DNA of 64,000 nucleotides, taken from Dolichospermum sp. DET69 (GTDB lineage Bacteria; Cyanobacteriota; Cyanobacteriia; Cyanobacteriales; Nostocaceae). Made by a program: the position numbers and the translations under genes. Below, in pieces: positions 29,438-37,478 of this stretch. Where the stretch lies: assembly GCA_017355425.1 (NCBI GenBank), contig CP070233.1, positions 1,901,501 through 1,965,500 on the forward strand, given 5' to 3'. The notes beneath the pieces are model-generated. The model saw nothing but the letters and a program-made list of their open reading frames with translations. It did no database searches and was not told the DNA's origin. The stretch's first letter is position 1. Each line of letters begins with the position of its first letter.

Positions 29438-30622
29438 ATGAAGCAAATTTCTATCCTTACGCAATACTTTTATCCTAGCAATGCTGCCACAGCCCAGTTA
29501 ATGACTGACCTTGCAAAGGGACTGTCTGAGCATAATTATAACTTAAACATATTTACTGGTACTAAATCTAATTTAGATGTACCTGATTTCTTAACTCAAG
29601 TCGAAATAATTCGTGCTTTTTCTCCCATCAAATCCAGCACCAGTATTTTCAGCAAAATCAGTAGTTCGATATTTTTTCTGCTTGGTGCTGTTGGCTATGT
29701 AATGTTTAATTTATCAAGCAATACCCCACTTCTAATTGCTTCTAATCCACCCTATGTAGGTATTCTAGGAATATTATTCAATATTGTCCGTCGTGGTAAA
29801 TATTATTTTCTCCTCCAAGATATTTTTCCAGAGTCAGCAGTAATGTCTGAAATTATAAAGCAAAATAGTATTTTATATCAGTTCTTCAGTAAGCTAATTT
29901 ATTTAACTTATAAATATTCTGAATATATAATTGTCCTTAGCACCTCAATGCAGGAATTTTTAGAGAGAAAATATCCTGATTTAAAACCCAAGATTAAAGT
30001 AATTGAAAATTGGGCAATTGAAGATATTCCGGTTGTCAGCAAACCAGAAAATAATTTTGCTCAACAGCATGAACTTGATGAAATCTTTACAGTTTTATAT
30101 TCAGGTAATCTGGGGAGACTACATGATATTGAAACCATTACTGAAGCAGCTAAAATACTTAAAGATGAGCCTATTAAATTCGTCTTTATTGGTGACGGAG
30201 CAAAAACTAAAATTGTCAAACAAGTAATTGAAAATTATCAGCTAAAAAACATTCTCCTATTACCCTACCAACCTAGAGAATTACTTCCTCTATCATTAAC
30301 AGCCTGCGATATTTCGTTAGTTAGTCTTATCCCTGGTGCTGAGTCAATTGTTGCACCATCTAAACTCTATGGAATGCTGGCCGCAGGACGGGGGATTATA
30401 TCTATATCTGTACGCAATTCATATATAGATAAGCTATTAACTAATTCTGGTTGTGGGGTTAATGTTCCTCCTGATAATCCTCAACAGCTTGCTGATATAA
30501 TTCGTCAATTAGCACGTGACAACCAAAGAGTTAACTCAATGGGGGAAATAGCACGTCAATTGTATGAAACTAGATATACATTCAAGAGGGCGCTTGAAGA
30601 GTATGAAAAGCTACTTTTTTAA
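29438..30622 (+). CDS. Glycosyltransferase family 4, WbuB-like
   Basis: A 394-residue GT-B transferase that opens 'QISILTQYFYPSNAATAQLMTDLAKGL', with 'LLIASNPPYVGILG', 'YFLLQDIFPESAVMSEI', 'IVLSTSMQEFL', and a C-terminal donor domain 'VLYSGNLGRLHDIETI', 'SLIPGAESIVAPSKLYGMLAAGRGI'. This resembles WbuB and related deoxy-aminosugar transferases, so the donor could be such a sugar. That assignment is by resemblance only. It is the last gene of the polysaccharide locus. A frame at 30003-30227 is a shadow. Confidence 0.88.
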   Translation: MKQISILTQYFYPSNAATAQLMTDLAKGLSEHNYNLNIFTGTKSNLDVPDFLTQVEIIRAFSPIKSSTSIFSKISSSIFFLLGAVGYVMFNLSSNTPLLIASNPPYVGILGILFNIVRRGKYYFLLQDIFPESAVMSEIIKQNSILYQFFSKLIYLTYKYSEYIIVLSTSMQEFLERKYPDLKPKIKVIENWAIEDIPVVSKPENNFAQQHELDEIFTVLYSGNLGRLHDIETITEAAKILKDEPIKFVFIGDGAKTKIVKQVIENYQLKNILLLPYQPRELLPLSLTACDISLVSLIPGAESIVAPSKLYGMLAAGRGIISISVRNSYIDKLLTNSGCGVNVPPDNPQQLADIIRQLARDNQRVNSMGEIARQLYETRYTFKRALEEYEKLLF

Positions 30623-30676
30623 CCTTAAAATCCCAAAATTTGTTCGTTCATTCGTAGTCCCTAGTTTCGTCGTATT

Positions 30677-30829
30677 ATGTATTCTTGTTTAATCCTAGAA
30701 ATAAAACGTCAAAAACCGAAAGCAGACACGACAGAATTAGAAAGAGAGATAGATGAGATAGTGTATAAATTGTATGGGTTAACAGAAGAGGAGATTAAGA
30801 TAATTCAGGATAGTGTAAAACAGAAATAG
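30677..30829 (+). pseudogene. C-terminal tail of an Eco57I/PglX-type restriction-modification methylase
   Basis: A 50-codon frame encodes 'TTELEREIDEIVYKLYGL' followed by 'TEEEIKIIQDSVKQK' and a stop. This is the recognisable last segment of large adenine methylases of the Eco57I, type ISP and PglX kind. The body of the gene is missing upstream, where the polysaccharide gene ends only 55 bases before. It marks a deletion or recombination border between the polysaccharide locus and the accessory region. Confidence 0.6.
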
Positions 30830-30876
30830 CTGGCGATCGCTATAATAAAACTAGACTAATTAACTTGTAACTTATC

Positions 30877-31098
30877 ATGGAAAACATTACCATTCAAGTT
30901 GACCCAGAAATTGCCAAAGCGTACCGAGAAGCAGAACCAGAAAAACAGCAAAAAATCCAAATATTTCTCAACATAATGCTGCAAAAAGCAGTCAGTCAAA
31001 AACCACTCTTAGATATCATGGAGGAAGCGAGTCAACAAGCCGTTGCTAACGGAATGACCCCAGAAATTTTAGAATCTATTCTCAAGGATGAAAACTAA
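30877..31098 (+). CDS. Putative antitoxin, 73 aa, partner of the truncated PIN gene
   Basis: A 73-residue protein 'MENITIQVDPEIAKAYREAEPEKQQKI' and so on, with the short helix-rich layout of PIN-associated antitoxins in cyanobacteria. Its stop overlaps the ATG (31088) of a PIN-domain frame by 11 bases, the usual organisation of a toxin-antitoxin operon. A HIP1-like gcgatcgc lies just upstream. The toxin gene is truncated, so this is now probably an orphan antitoxin. Confidence 0.65.
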   Translation: MENITIQVDPEIAKAYREAEPEKQQKIQIFLNIMLQKAVSQKPLLDIMEEASQQAVANGMTPEILESILKDEN

Positions 31099-31207
31099 CC
31101 GTATCGTAATTGATACAAATGTAATTGTCAGTGCATTAATCTTCTCTAAATCTACCAAGGACAATAGTAGCGAACTGCTTGCAGCAGAGCTTCGCTATCG
31201 CTTTTGA
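31088..31207 (+). pseudogene. Truncated PIN-domain toxin (COG1569-like)
   Basis: The frame begins 'MKTNRIVIDTNVIVSALIFS', the first strand and catalytic aspartate of a PIN ribonuclease of the COG1569 kind. After 25 or so residues it runs into a dispersed repeat ('gcttgcagcagagcttcgct' type) and stops at 31207. The remaining three catalytic acidic residues are missing. The toxin cannot be active. Confidence 0.7.
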
Positions 31208-31211
31208 CCTC

Positions 31212-31658
31212 CTAATCTGAAATTCTCATTCCCTGTGCTTGCATCTCATCTAAAACATCCTTAACACTAGCCAACACACCCCGCCGCTTTGCCAATAATA
31301 AAACCCCCACAGTCCCAATTAAAGGCAATTTTCGAGCCATAGCCACTTTCCGGGCTGCCTTTTCATCAATTAACAACTCAGATGCACCAATCTCCTCCGC
31401 TAAAGCAATAGCTTCTGACTCTCCTAAATCTAACTTAAATGACTGTTGTAACTCCTTAACCACCTGCTGATTATCTACTGTTGCAACCTCTAACCAAGAC
31501 AAATTCTGTACAAGTTTCGCGGCTGGATGCTCACCTACTTGCAATTCATCAAATACCCCCTGGGTAATCGTGACTTTACCAAAAAGTTTCGGCAATAAAT
31601 AAAGATGATTCACCTTTGCTAACTCACTAATTGGCGTTGTATCAGAAACGATAATCAT
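31212..31658 (-). CDS. DUF3368 PIN-like toxin
   Basis: A 148-residue protein of the DUF3368 family, PIN-like nucleases paired with UPF0175 antitoxins. The N-terminal 'IIVSDTTPISELAKVNHLYLLPKLFG', the middle 'LDLGESEAIALAEE' and 'LLIDEKAARKVA', and the C-terminal 'PLIGTVGVLLLAKRRGVL' carry the conserved acidic positions. The gene looks intact. The antitoxin frame just upstream on the same strand has a stop codon, so how the toxin is tolerated is unclear. Confidence 0.85.
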   Translation of the reverse strand: MIIVSDTTPISELAKVNHLYLLPKLFGKVTITQGVFDELQVGEHPAAKLVQNLSWLEVATVDNQQVVKELQQSFKLDLGESEAIALAEEIGASELLIDEKAARKVAMARKLPLIGTVGVLLLAKRRGVLASVKDVLDEMQAQGMRISD

Positions 31659-31943
31659 TTAAGAAATCTGCTGATTTAAAATTAACTCTGCTTGTTCCAC
31701 TTCTTGACGTAATTCCTCTAAAGTCTGGGAATCGTCAAAAAGAGAAATCCCCCATTTTTTCATCATTTCTATTACCTCCAAACGAGAAATGGCAAGAATT
31801 TTACCCGCCCGTCCACTGCTAATTTATCCTACCTCTAATAGTGTCATTACATAACCTTCCTTCGCTTTTTGTAAAGCCTTTTTTCTCACTTCATCCGAAA
31901 GCTGAATACTTTCTAACTGCTCATCTAAAATTACTAACGACAT
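31659..31943 (-). pseudogene. UPF0175 antitoxin with an in-frame stop
   Basis: Read from the ATG at 31943, the frame gives 39 residues up to 'KEGYVMTLLEVG', then TAA at 31824-31826, then continues in the same frame with 'ISSGRAGKILAISRLEVIEMM' and 'KKWGISLFDDSQTLEELRQEVEQ' to a stop two bases before the DUF3368 start. In UPF0175 proteins the motif is 'GKISSGKAAELAGISR', so a lysine codon AAA appears to have become TAA. The second half holds the DNA-binding helix and could be made only from an internal start. Confidence 0.75.
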
Positions 31944-32274
31944 TACCAAAATATCCTAACGCTACATTTTTATTTTAACTGATTATATCCCCATAAACCG
32001 TTGGGGTGCGGCTTGTAGTTAGTCCTGTAAGGTATAAGTTCCTTACCAAGCTAGAAATATTTGACTATATTTTTAGCAGGAAGTGGTAAGTAAGTGAGCG
32101 GAAAAAAACCGAAATATGTAACGAAAAGTAAAGTTGCCCAAAACCTGTTCCCTGTTCCCTGTTCCCTTGTCATAACGACAATTTTTAACGCCAACCTACT
32201 TAGGATGAAAATGTTATAATCAAAATGGCTTGATTGTTTGATTCTAAACCTAGGGGTTTAGCACTGCTCATTGG

Positions 32275-32375
32275 TGTCAACTTAACGTAAAACCCATAAC
32301 CCGACTGGGAATGAATTCCCAGTCTTATAGCAGAAGTCATCTGAAGATGACTAAAAGAACTAGAAAATTTTTGAA
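32275..32375. repeat. Inverted third copy of the 12.3-kb repeat family
   Basis: The reverse complement of this segment reads 'ttttagtcatcttcagatga', 'cttctgctataagactggga', 'attcattcccagtcgggtta' and 'tgggttttacgtta', matching the two copies at 12286-12660. The rest of the 31944-32595 spacer holds 'ccctgttccctgttccc' runs (about 32145-32170) and 'gcgatcgc' and 'gcgatagcgaagcgc' repeats. No gene is visible in it. Confidence 0.6.
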
Positions 32376-32595
32376 TTGGTAAAAGTTTAGATCTCAGCCG
32401 TGTTTAGTATAACACGAAAATTGCTTGAGTACGGCAGTTTGGTGAAAAGCGATCGCGTAAGCACCGCTGCAAGCACTTTGCTACACTCGTTTGTGCGATT
32501 TTTGCAAGAGCGATAGCGAAGCGCACCGAAGATATGGCTATGAGATAAAATAGAATCAATCAAGTATTTTGTCTTTCTATAAAAACGAGGTAAAC

Positions 32596-32856
32596 ATGAC
32601 TTATTTAGAACTACATCAAAAAGTTGAACAACAGATATCCCAACTAGCACCAGAACAGCTTTCCTTAGTTAGTGATTTTATCGACTCTATTCAGGAAAAA
32701 AGCACCGTAAATCAACGCCCATTACGTCGTATTTCTCCCATTAAGCGAGGTAAAAAAGCAGGTGATTTACTACATTATACTGGAACTTGGCATGGTGATG
32801 ATTTGGAAGATTGTCTGCGTTTAGTTGAAGAAACTCGTTCTCAAACGCAGTTTTAA
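32596..32856 (+). CDS. Putative antitoxin of a PIN pair, 86 aa
   Basis: I start this at the ATG at 32596, preceded by the ribosome binding site 'cgaggtaaac'. The product begins 'MTYLELHQKVEQQISQLAPEQLSLVSDFIDSIQEK', the form of DUF2281-like antitoxins common in cyanobacteria, and ends in a charged toxin-binding tail. The PIN gene follows 11 bases after its stop. Since that toxin frame is interrupted, the antitoxin may now be without a partner. Confidence 0.72.
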   Translation: MTYLELHQKVEQQISQLAPEQLSLVSDFIDSIQEKSTVNQRPLRRISPIKRGKKAGDLLHYTGTWHGDDLEDCLRLVEETRSQTQF

Positions 32857-32867
32857 TTTTTGTCACT

Positions 32868-33314
32868 ATGTCTTATTTGCTCGATACTAATCACTGTAGC
32901 TACATTATTAATGGTAATCCTCAAGTTACCGATACCTTAAAATTTTGCTCGTCTGTTACCATTGGCGTTAGCATTATCACTTATGCAGAACTACTATATA
33001 TGACAGAAAAATCAGCACTAAAATCTTAAAATTTAGGTGCAGTTCAGGTTTTTTTGTCCGACGTTGATTTATATTTTATTGATGAAGAAACTGCCATTAT
33101 TTACAGTCGTCTAAAATCATCGGTTTTTAATTATTTTGCTCCCCAAGAGAAAAGCAAACGTCGTAATTTTAGCATTGAAAATTTGGGATTTAGCGATCAT
33201 GATCTTTGGATAGCAGCAACAGCAATTCAACACAATCTCACTCTCGTTTCTGCTGATAGCGATTTTAGGCGTATTCATCAAGTACAGCCTTTTCCCTTGG
33301 AATCATGGGTGTAA
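32868..33314 (+). pseudogene. PIN-domain (VapC-like) toxin with an in-frame stop
   Basis: From the ATG at 32868 the frame reads 'MSYLLDTNHCSYIINGNP' and 'GVSIITYAELLYMTEKSALKS', then TAA at 33027-33029, then continues in frame with 'NLGAVQVFLSDVDLYF' and 'FSDHDLWIAATAIQHNLTLVSADSDF' to 33314. All four PIN acidic residues are present across the two parts. The stop probably arose from a CAA glutamine codon by one base change. The full product would be 148 residues, the normal VapC/FitB size. Confidence 0.8.
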
Positions 33315-33379
33315 ATTCACTCCATTTTAAAAACAGCTTGAAGAAAATGAGCGATCGCGTCAGTGCTGCTGCAAGAGGT

Positions 33380-33748
33380 CTATTGAAATCTCGCTAACAA
33401 CTGCTCACGAGATAAACTAGACAACTGCAACAGCAAAGTAGTATATTCGTGAGATGTTAAATTTAATACAGGCTGAACAACTGCCGCTAATTGCTCGTCT
33501 ATAAAACCAAATCGCGCTAAAAGCAGGTTTTCTACTATTTGCCGTCTTTCCTGTTCCTTACCTATTTCCTTACCTATTTCCTTGCCGATCTCCTTACCGC
33601 GCTCTAAACCACGAAGTTCCGTTATCCGTTCCCACTCTAAATAAGCTGGTGTTAAATTCATTATTAGTTCCCTATCTTCAACATCAATCTCATTGCTTAT
33701 TTCCATAGTAATCTTCCAAGTCCCTAACAACTTTAACAATTTTGCGTA
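33380..33748 (-). pseudogene. Rpn/DUF4351-type protein, 3' half, split by an insertion sequence
   Basis: This minus-strand segment encodes 'YAKLLKLLGTWKITMEISNE', 'DVEDRELIMNLTPAYLEWE', a 'GKEIGKEIGKEIGKE' stretch and a DUF4351-type C-terminus ('LLLARFGFIDEQLAAVVQPV', 'SLSREQLLARF'). The open frame beyond 33748 up to 33877 is insertion-sequence DNA and not native. The missing 5' half is at 37971-38177. Putting the halves together restores a continuous frame (about 191 residues) of the Rpn recombination-promoting nuclease/transposase-like group, still lacking its N-terminal PD-(D/E)XK part. Confidence 0.75.
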
Positions 33749-33876
33749 ATTCCCCACCCTCAATGTACTCATAGGGTGGGGATGTAAGCAAGTCAAAAAC
33801 GAAACGTTCTTAAAATGTTTTTTACTGCAAGTAAAAGAGTTTTGAGGACAGTTGAGTTTTTGACAAAATATTAGCA

Positions 33877-34083
33877 TTAGTTCGCAAGTAAATTATCTAT
33901 TATCTGACGCAACCATTCACCATAACTTTGGCTTGGGTCTTTTATTGCCGATATCCTTTCGGCGACTTCTTTATCTATCGTTAGCCCAATCCGAATTTTA
34001 CTCTCTCTATATCTAGCATTATACTTGTTCACTTTGTCTTTGTTTCTCTGTTGCCATTCAGTTTGTGTTCTTGGTTTTTTCAT
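33877..34083 (-). CDS. Ribbon-helix-helix-like small protein inside the tnpB element
   Basis: A 68-residue basic protein: 'KPRTQTEWQQRNKDKVNKYNARYRESKIRIGLTIDKEVAERISAI' and 'SYGEWLRQIIDNLL'. The strand 'IRIGLTIDKEVAERI' followed by two helices is the layout of ribbon-helix-helix DNA-binding proteins. It lies between the element's left hairpin and tnpB, divergent from tnpB with a 72-base intergenic region. That position suggests it could repress the shared promoter region. It ends exactly where the open frame of the disrupted host gene begins, but it is element DNA. Confidence 0.65.
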   Translation of the reverse strand: MKKPRTQTEWQQRNKDKVNKYNARYRESKIRIGLTIDKEVAERISAIKDPSQSYGEWLRQIIDNLLAN

Positions 34084-34155
34084 GAGTTGACATATCTATG
34101 TGACTAGATATATAATAGTATTTAGAATAAACAAAAACAAGGGGTAAAAACATCA

Positions 34156-35001
34156 ATGGCGTTACGTAGAGCAACTTTCAGGCTATATCCCAATAGACAA
34201 GTCAATGAAATGTTGCACTATCACCGCAAACTTCATAAGGACTTATATAATGCCGCTGTATCTAATCGCATTACTTCATATAAAAAGTTTGGTAAATCTG
34301 TTTCTTACTTCGAGCAGCAGAATTGTTTACCGGACTTCAAAGAAGTTTGGATAGAATATAAAACAATTAATTCTCAAGCATTACAAGCCACATTGAAACG
34401 GGTTGATTTTGCTTTTCAAAGGTTTTTTAAGGGACAAGCATTGTACCCTAGATTCAAGTCAATTCGTCATTATTCCGGTTGGACTTATCCATCTTTTACG
34501 GGCTGGAAAGCTCATAGTACAGGGGATAATGGCTATTTAGAATTATCAAAGATTGGTCAAATCCAGATGCGAGGTAAAGCTAGACTTTGGGGGCATCCTA
34601 AAGCTTTAGATATCGTTTACCGCAATGGTAAATGGTATGCTTCCATCGTCTTGGAGATTGATGATACTTTGTTAAAGAATAGTCGCAAAACTGATAATGG
34701 GATTATTGCAATTGACTTAGGTTGCAACGATGCAATCGCATGGACAAATGGTGAAGAAAATGGGTTAGTCCGGGCGCCTCGGTTTTTCCGAAAAGCAGAA
34801 CAAAAAAATAAACAATTGGGTAAAGCTAAACGTCGTAAACGTTCTCCCAATTTCCAGAAAAAAGTCAAGGCTTCTAGAAGGTGGAATAAAACGCAGAAAT
34901 TAGTTAGTAGACTTTCGAGAAAAGTTGCTAACCAAAGACAAAACTTTGTTCACCAGGAAACTACACGAATAATCAGCGGTAATAGCACGGTAGTTACTGA
35001 A
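34156..35001 (+). CDS. tnpB: TnpB, exon 1 (residues 1-282)
   Basis: This encodes the N-terminal wedge and REC-like part and the first RuvC segment of TnpB ('MALRRATFRLYPNRQVNEML' and so on), including the first catalytic aspartate D187 in 'IIAIDLGCNDAIAW'. The last codon before the intron is GAA (34999-35001), the RuvC glutamate E282 in 'VVTE'. Unspliced translation would add five residues ('VRIVG') and stop at 35019, giving a dead fragment. Joining to 37479-37961 restores 'VVTEKLEVKNM' in frame and a 442-residue protein. Confidence 0.9.
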
Positions 35002-35607
35002 GTGCGAATCGTTGGCTAGAAACTAAAAACCCGTAAGGGTTTTGGAGGATTAGCCGCAAGGTACAAAACCTTGACAACTGAATGACCATGTAGGTGAGAG
35101 CCATTATCCTAGAACCCCTCAAACCCTACCCCGTAGGTGCAACGGTGAAAGCATCACCCCCAGGTTCGAGACTAGCCATCAAAGCCTGAAGCGGGGTGAA
35201 AAGGTGTTATTACTGACAGCCTAAGTTGGTAAGCATCGAGCAAAGTACCCATGAGTAAAGCCTAGGCTTGAAGATGCGATTGAATCGTCGTGACTACCAA
35301 CCAGCGAAATAAGGCTAAAGGCGCTGGAGTCAAAAGACACAGGATAAGGAGTTGGCAATGTTCGGTTTGACCAATTTGCACTTCCAATAAACCCGGCGAA
35401 TAGCATCACTCTAAAGGTACACAGCATGGTCATTCGGAACGAGATAACCTCTCGCTTGCTCTCAGGTGATCGAATACCTGAGTAGGTGCTAACCGTATGC
35501 AACGAGAAGGTGAGATTAAATCAAAAGCGAATGTCTGGGGTAATGCCCAGAATATGCTGACAGATTTACGGTGATTTGGATGATAAAGTCCCAAGTAGTG
35601 AGTATAT

Positions 35608-37317
35608 ATGTCTAATACACAGTCTCAACAACTGATGGTGGAATGGCACTCTATTAACTGGCGCAAGCTAGAACGTAGCGTGTATAAGCTCCAAAAGAGA
35701 ATTTATCAAGCCTCCGCCCGTGGTGATGTAAAAGCATATCGCAGACTCCAAAAGACGCTGATGAAGTCATGGTCAGCAAGAGCTTTAGCGGTTCGTAGAG
35801 TCACCCAGGATAACCAAGGGAAAAAGACGGCTGGTGTAGATGGCGTTAAATCGCTGACTCCAAAACAGCGTCTAGAACTCACTGGAAATCTAAACCTGGG
35901 GTCAAAGGTCAGTCCAACTAGACGGGTATGGATTCCTAAGCCTGGAACGGAAGAGAAACGACCTTTGGGAATACCTACAATGAAAGACCGAGCCTTGCAA
36001 GCACTTGTCAAACTGGTATTAGAGCCAGAATGGGAAGCGCGATTTGAGCCTAACTCTTATGGGTTCAGAGCCGGACGCTCATGCCATGATGCAATAGGGG
36101 CAATATTTAACGCTATCAACGGGAAACCAAAATATGTTCTCGATGCCGATATTGCCAAATGTTTTGACCGCATCAACCAGGAAAAACTGCTAATAAAATT
36201 GAATACATCCCCCACCATCCGCAGACAAATTCGCGCATGGTTAAAAGCGGGAGTGATGGACGGTAAGCAGTTGTTTCCAACATCTGAGGGTACGCCACAG
36301 GGCGGGGTAATTTCCCCATTACTGGCAAATATTGCCCTCCACGGGATGGAAGAACGGATTAAGCAATATACAGAAACGCTGGAAGGAAGGAAGCAGCATA
36401 ATTATCAAAGCCTCAGCTTAATCAGATATGCCGATGACTTTGTTATTCTCCACAAAGACATAACCGTTGTCCAAAGATGCAAAGAGATAATCTCTGAATG
36501 GTTACAAGGCATGGGTTTGGAATTAAAGCCTAGTAAAACGAGACTTACTCACACCCTCCATCAGTATGAGCAAGAAAAACCAGGGTTCGACTTCCTTGGT
36601 TTTACGATACAACAATTTCCAGTAGGAAAGTATCACTCGAAGCAGGGCTTTAAAACAATCATCACCCCAAGCAAGCAGAAGCAAAAGGTACACTACGACC
36701 AAATCGCCAGTGTTATTGAAGCTCATAAGGCAGCACCGCAAGCGGCGCTAATCAGCCGTTTAAACCCAATAATTAGGGGATGGGCAAATTACTACGCGAC
36801 TGTGGTAAGTAAGGTGACTTACTCAGATATTGACCACCTTATTTACCAAAAGTTAAACGCTTGGGCAAAACACCGTCACCCCAAAAAGAACGGGAAATGG
36901 GTGTCAAAAAGGTATTGGCAATCCATAGACGGTGATAACTGGGTATTCGCAACCAGGAAGGAAGGTTCAACCTCACTTCGGTTACTAAATCATGCCGACA
37001 CGCCAATAGTGCGTCATGTGAAAGTCAAAGGCGAATCGTCACCATACGACGGAAATCTGGTTTACTGGAGTACAAGAATGGGTAATAACCCAGAAATGCC
37101 AACCAGAGTATCAAAACTCCTGAAAAAGCAAAAAGGGAAATGTACCCACTGTGAAATGTTTTTCCGTGAAGACGATGTAATGGAAGTTGACCATATCATC
37201 CCAAAATCAAAAGGTGGAAAGGATGAGTATAAAAATCTTCAACTTTTACACAGACATTGCCACGATACAAAGACAGCCAATAATGGCAGTCCTGGCACAA
37301 AAATCCGGCTGCAATAG
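35608..37317 (+). CDS. ltrA: Group II intron reverse transcriptase/maturase with HNH endonuclease
   Basis: A 569-residue LtrA-like protein that helps its intron splice and move. It has the N-terminal RT0 region, 'TAGVDGVKSLTPKQR', 'RRVWIPKPGTEEKRPLGIPTMKDRALQALV', the active site YADD at residues 274-277 ('LIRYADDFVILH'), a maturase X domain ('LISRLNPIIRGWANYY'), and a C-terminal HNH nuclease with cysteine pairs (CTHC near 512, 'EVDHIIPKSKGGKDEYKNL' and 'LLHRHCHD'). All parts look intact, so the intron may still be mobile. A C-terminal shadow frame (37187-37384) is ignored. Confidence 0.96.
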   Translation: MSNTQSQQLMVEWHSINWRKLERSVYKLQKRIYQASARGDVKAYRRLQKTLMKSWSARALAVRRVTQDNQGKKTAGVDGVKSLTPKQRLELTGNLNLGSKVSPTRRVWIPKPGTEEKRPLGIPTMKDRALQALVKLVLEPEWEARFEPNSYGFRAGRSCHDAIGAIFNAINGKPKYVLDADIAKCFDRINQEKLLIKLNTSPTIRRQIRAWLKAGVMDGKQLFPTSEGTPQGGVISPLLANIALHGMEERIKQYTETLEGRKQHNYQSLSLIRYADDFVILHKDITVVQRCKEIISEWLQGMGLELKPSKTRLTHTLHQYEQEKPGFDFLGFTIQQFPVGKYHSKQGFKTIITPSKQKQKVHYDQIASVIEAHKAAPQAALISRLNPIIRGWANYYATVVSKVTYSDIDHLIYQKLNAWAKHRHPKKNGKWVSKRYWQSIDGDNWVFATRKEGSTSLRLLNHADTPIVRHVKVKGESSPYDGNLVYWSTRMGNNPEMPTRVSKLLKKQKGKCTHCEMFFREDDVMEVDHIIPKSKGGKDEYKNLQLLHRHCHDTKTANNGSPGTKIRLQ

Positions 37318-37403
37318 TGCCGAGCCTAAGCCCACCAGAAAACTTGAAAAAGTCGAAGGAAAATGGGTAATGAGGTGTGCATGACAAGCACCAAATCATT
37401 GAG

Positions 37404-37437
37404 GAGCCGTGTGAAGGGAAACTTTCATGCACGGTTT
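37404..37437 (+). ncRNA. Group II intron domain V
   Basis: The 34 bases form the catalytic domain V hairpin: GAGCCGTGTG on the 5' side, a GAAA-type tetraloop in 'AAGGGAAACTTT', and CATGCACGGTTT on the 3' side, with the AGC-type catalytic triad near the base. Domain VI ('GAAGACCAACGGGGTTGGTG' and onward) follows to 37478 and should hold the branch-point A. Confidence 0.9.
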
Positions 37438-37478
37438 TGAAGACCAACGGGGTTGGTGACAACCTCGTTGAGTTTAAT

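Larger units (their letters stand above)
35002..37478 (+). mobile_element. Group II intron (2477 nt) with encoded reverse transcriptase
   Basis: The 5' end reads GTGCGAATCG, the conserved start of bacterial group II introns, and the 3' end reads ...GAGTTTAAT, an AY end, directly after domains V and VI. The exon frame closes exactly with these borders. The encoded maturase is on the same strand in domain IV. A TTCGGT at 35361-35366 could serve as EBS1, pairing with the exon bases ACTGAA before the splice site (one G-T wobble); this is my inference. It belongs with the intron type common in cyanobacteria whose protein has an HNH domain. Confidence 0.93.

Noticed and set aside
9711-30622. Heterocyst envelope polysaccharide island
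   Set aside because: No HepA-type ABC transporter or the other characteristic genes are present. The content is that of a general Wzx/Wzy exopolysaccharide locus.
33749-33877. N-terminal extension of the DUF4351-type frame up to 33877
   Set aside because: It encodes the IS left-end hairpin sequence; the true upstream part of the gene is at 37971-38177.
37187-37476. Short frames around the end of the intron
   Set aside because: They are shadow frames of the maturase C-terminus and of domains V and VI.
35002-37478. Possible diversity-generating retroelement or retron, because of the reverse transcriptase
   Set aside because: The protein has a maturase X domain and HNH nuclease, and the intron ends and domain V are present, so it is a group II intron.
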